Shown here: one piece after another, positions 62,963 to 64,000 of the stretch
How the letters are laid out: every line of letters starts with the position of its first letter
Numbering within the stretch: the first letter of the stretch is position 1
Assembly (NCBI RefSeq): GCF_000718095.1
Contig: NZ_JOEI01000026.1
Location: 23,511-87,510, forward strand
DNA from: Streptomyces scopuliridis RB72
GTDB lineage: Bacteria > Actinomycetota > Actinomycetes > Streptomycetales > Streptomycetaceae
Length of the DNA stretch: 64,000 nt
Direction: 5' to 3'
Made by a program: the position numbers and the translations under genes
The notes under the pieces: model-generated
What the model was told of the DNA's origin: nothing
Database searches by the model: none
The model's input: the letters and a program-made list of their open reading frames with translations, nothing else

Positions 62963-63830
62963 TCATCGACCACCGGATCATCGCCTCGCTGGTGGCGGGC
63001 AGGGGCTCGTAGTCCCGGGCCAGACGGCGGGAGTTCATCAGCCACGCGAACGTGCGCTCTGCCACCCACCGTCTCGGCAGCACCACGAACCCCTCCACGT
63101 CGTCGGTGCGCTTGACGATCTCCAAGGCCAGGGCGAGTTTGTCCCGGCACCAGCCGACGAGGCCGCCGGTGTAGCCGCCGTCGGCCCAGACGAGGGTGAT
63201 GTCGCGGTGCATGCGGCGCAGCCGGGTCAGCAGAACCGCCGCGGCGTACCGGTCGCCGATGTTCGCGGCGGTGACCGGGACGACCAGGAGCAGACCGAGG
63301 GTGTCGGTCACGATGTGCCGTTTGCGGCCCGGCACCTTCTTCCCGCCGTCGTAGCCGCGTGAGGCGGCCGGCACTGTCGCGGCAGCCCGCACCGACTGCG
63401 CGTCGATGATCCCCGCCGTGGGCTCGGCCTCACGGCCCTCACGTTCACGGACCTTCCCGCGCAGCCGGTCGTGGAACTCGTCGATCAGCCCATGCTCGCG
63501 CCATCGACGGAAGAAGGCGTAAACCCGGCCCCAGCCGGGGAAGTCCGCGGGCAGCGCCCGCCACGAGATCCCGCCCGCGACCAGATAACGGATCGCGTCC
63601 AGCAGCTGCCGGTGACAGTAGCCCTCGGGCCGTCCGCCCCGCCCCTGAAGCCAGGCCGGCACCGGCAACAACGGCCGAACCTCCGCCCACTCCGCGTCCG
63701 TCATGTCCGACGGATACCGGCGCACCCGGTCGGGACGGTCGGCCGCGTTGCCGTACACGTGCCCGAGGCAATCGCACAACACGGCGGGCGAGTTGAAGTA
63801 AACCGGCTCGGGCGCGTACGACAACGACAA
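62910..63830 (-). CDS. IS5-family transposase, intact
   Basis: A 306-aa DDE transposase with all catalytic residues: Asp in GIIDAQSVRA, Asp in LVWADGGYTGG, Glu in RRWVAERTFAWLMNSRR. N-terminal DUF4096-like domain from MTDAEWAEVRPLLPVPAWLQ. The frame is open without lesion from 63830, though translation may begin at MTDAEW (63705). The outer edge on the right is about 63893 (AGCTACCAGGAGGCCCTGAC). It interrupts a PEP-synthase-like gene on the right and trims the coiled-coil gene on the left. Potentially active. Confidence 0.92.
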   Translation of the reverse strand: MSLSYAPEPVYFNSPAVLCDCLGHVYGNAADRPDRVRRYPSDMTDAEWAEVRPLLPVPAWLQGRGGRPEGYCHRQLLDAIRYLVAGGISWRALPADFPGWGRVYAFFRRWREHGLIDEFHDRLRGKVREREGREAEPTAGIIDAQSVRAAATVPAASRGYDGGKKVPGRKRHIVTDTLGLLLVVPVTAANIGDRYAAAVLLTRLRRMHRDITLVWADGGYTGGLVGWCRDKLALALEIVKRTDDVEGFVVLPRRWVAERTFAWLMNSRRLARDYEPLPATSEAMIRWSMITRMSRRLARPQAAGRH

Positions 63831-63893
63831 CGGGCCTCCGGGAACCGCTCGGAATGGGATCGCACCCCCGAGCTACCAGGAGGCCCTGACTTC

Positions 63894-64000
63894 GCTGCAC
63901 GACCACGGCCATGTGGACCGTACGGTGGTCGATGCCGTTCCGCCGGCGGTAGGTCACGGCCCGCTCGGTGAACAGCGAGGCCCAGCACCGGCTGACGTGC
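63894..64000 (-). pseudogene. PEP synthase/rifampin phosphotransferase-like fragment
   Basis: The minus strand, entering from the window edge, reads CWASLFTERAVTYRRRNGID then HRTVHMAVVVQ, the nucleotide-binding domain region typical of phosphoenolpyruvate synthase and rifampin phosphotransferase (Rph). Coding stops at the IS5 edge near 63893. The rest of the 5' half lies outside the window; the 3' half is not next to the left side of the IS5. Confidence 0.65.

Overview
The window is high-GC DNA with strongly GC3-biased codon use, GTG/TTG starts, hairpin terminators without T-runs and Streptomyces-type families (LAL-LuxR, ROK, WYL, DUF1707, DUF2264, a sugar importer without its own ATPase). 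It is almost certainly a chromosomal arm or other accessory region of a Streptomyces or close relative. No tRNA, rRNA, CRISPR array or replication origin was seen. About a third of the window is transposon debris, and many genes there carry frameshifts, stops or internal deletions. Some frameshifts could be sequencing errors, but the deletions and chimeric ORFs are real rearrangement scars.

Region 1 (1-4.1 kb): a LysR regulator divergent from three Rossmann-fold oxidoreductase genes, closed by a strong terminator. Region 2 (4.2-9.0 kb): a broken Tn554-like recombinase set. One large integrase gene appears split into a 5' piece (8.26-9.0 kb) and a 3' piece (4.2-5.05 kb) by a segment carrying a TetR/EamA exporter pair and another broken recombinase-like gene. 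Region 3 (9.0-17.4 kb): redox and stress genes (pyruvate oxidase, NmrA-like, MarR, DoxX-like, AhpD-like, pirin, GNAT). Several of them share a palindrome GTTGA-N4-TCAAC in their promoters. Remnants of a DNA methyltransferase, IS110, IS5 and DUF6262 genes lie in between.

Region 4 (17.5-25.6 kb): a TnpB remnant, IS110 and IS5 pseudogenes, and two TetR/oxidoreductase divergent pairs whose intergenic sites share ACGAACG half-sites. An aldo/keto reductase here has lost its N-terminus to a transposase fragment. Region 5 (25.6-44.1 kb): the main intact system, an apparent glycan-utilisation locus on the minus strand. In transcription order it holds a ThuA-like remnant, a Gfo/Idh/MocA oxidoreductase, a GH38 alpha-mannosidase, a D-2-hydroxyacid dehydrogenase, two ABC permeases, a lipoprotein binding protein, a DUF2264 protein, a second GH38 alpha-mannosidase and a ROK regulator. 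A perfect 9-9-9 inverted repeat of ROK-operator type overlaps the promoter at its head. A secreted GH87-like beta-helix enzyme is divergently encoded. A secreted hydrolase plus lipoprotein importer plus cytoplasmic mannosidases suggests uptake and trimming of an alpha-linked oligosaccharide.

Region 6 (44.1-54.1 kb): a VWA protein, transposon chimeras, a giant LuxR-type ATPase regulator, a small secreted protein with a duplicated motif, a SnoaL-like protein, and a 780-bp element with long compound terminal inverted repeats that carries a single unknown 137-aa gene. Region 7 (54.1-64 kb): a DUF1707 protein, helicase and endonuclease remnants, a WYL regulator with DinB and VOC genes, a miniature IS5 derivative, an aminoglycoside-phosphotransferase-like kinase, a near-intact transposase, and an intact IS5 that interrupts a PEP-synthase/rifampin-phosphotransferase-like gene at the window edge.
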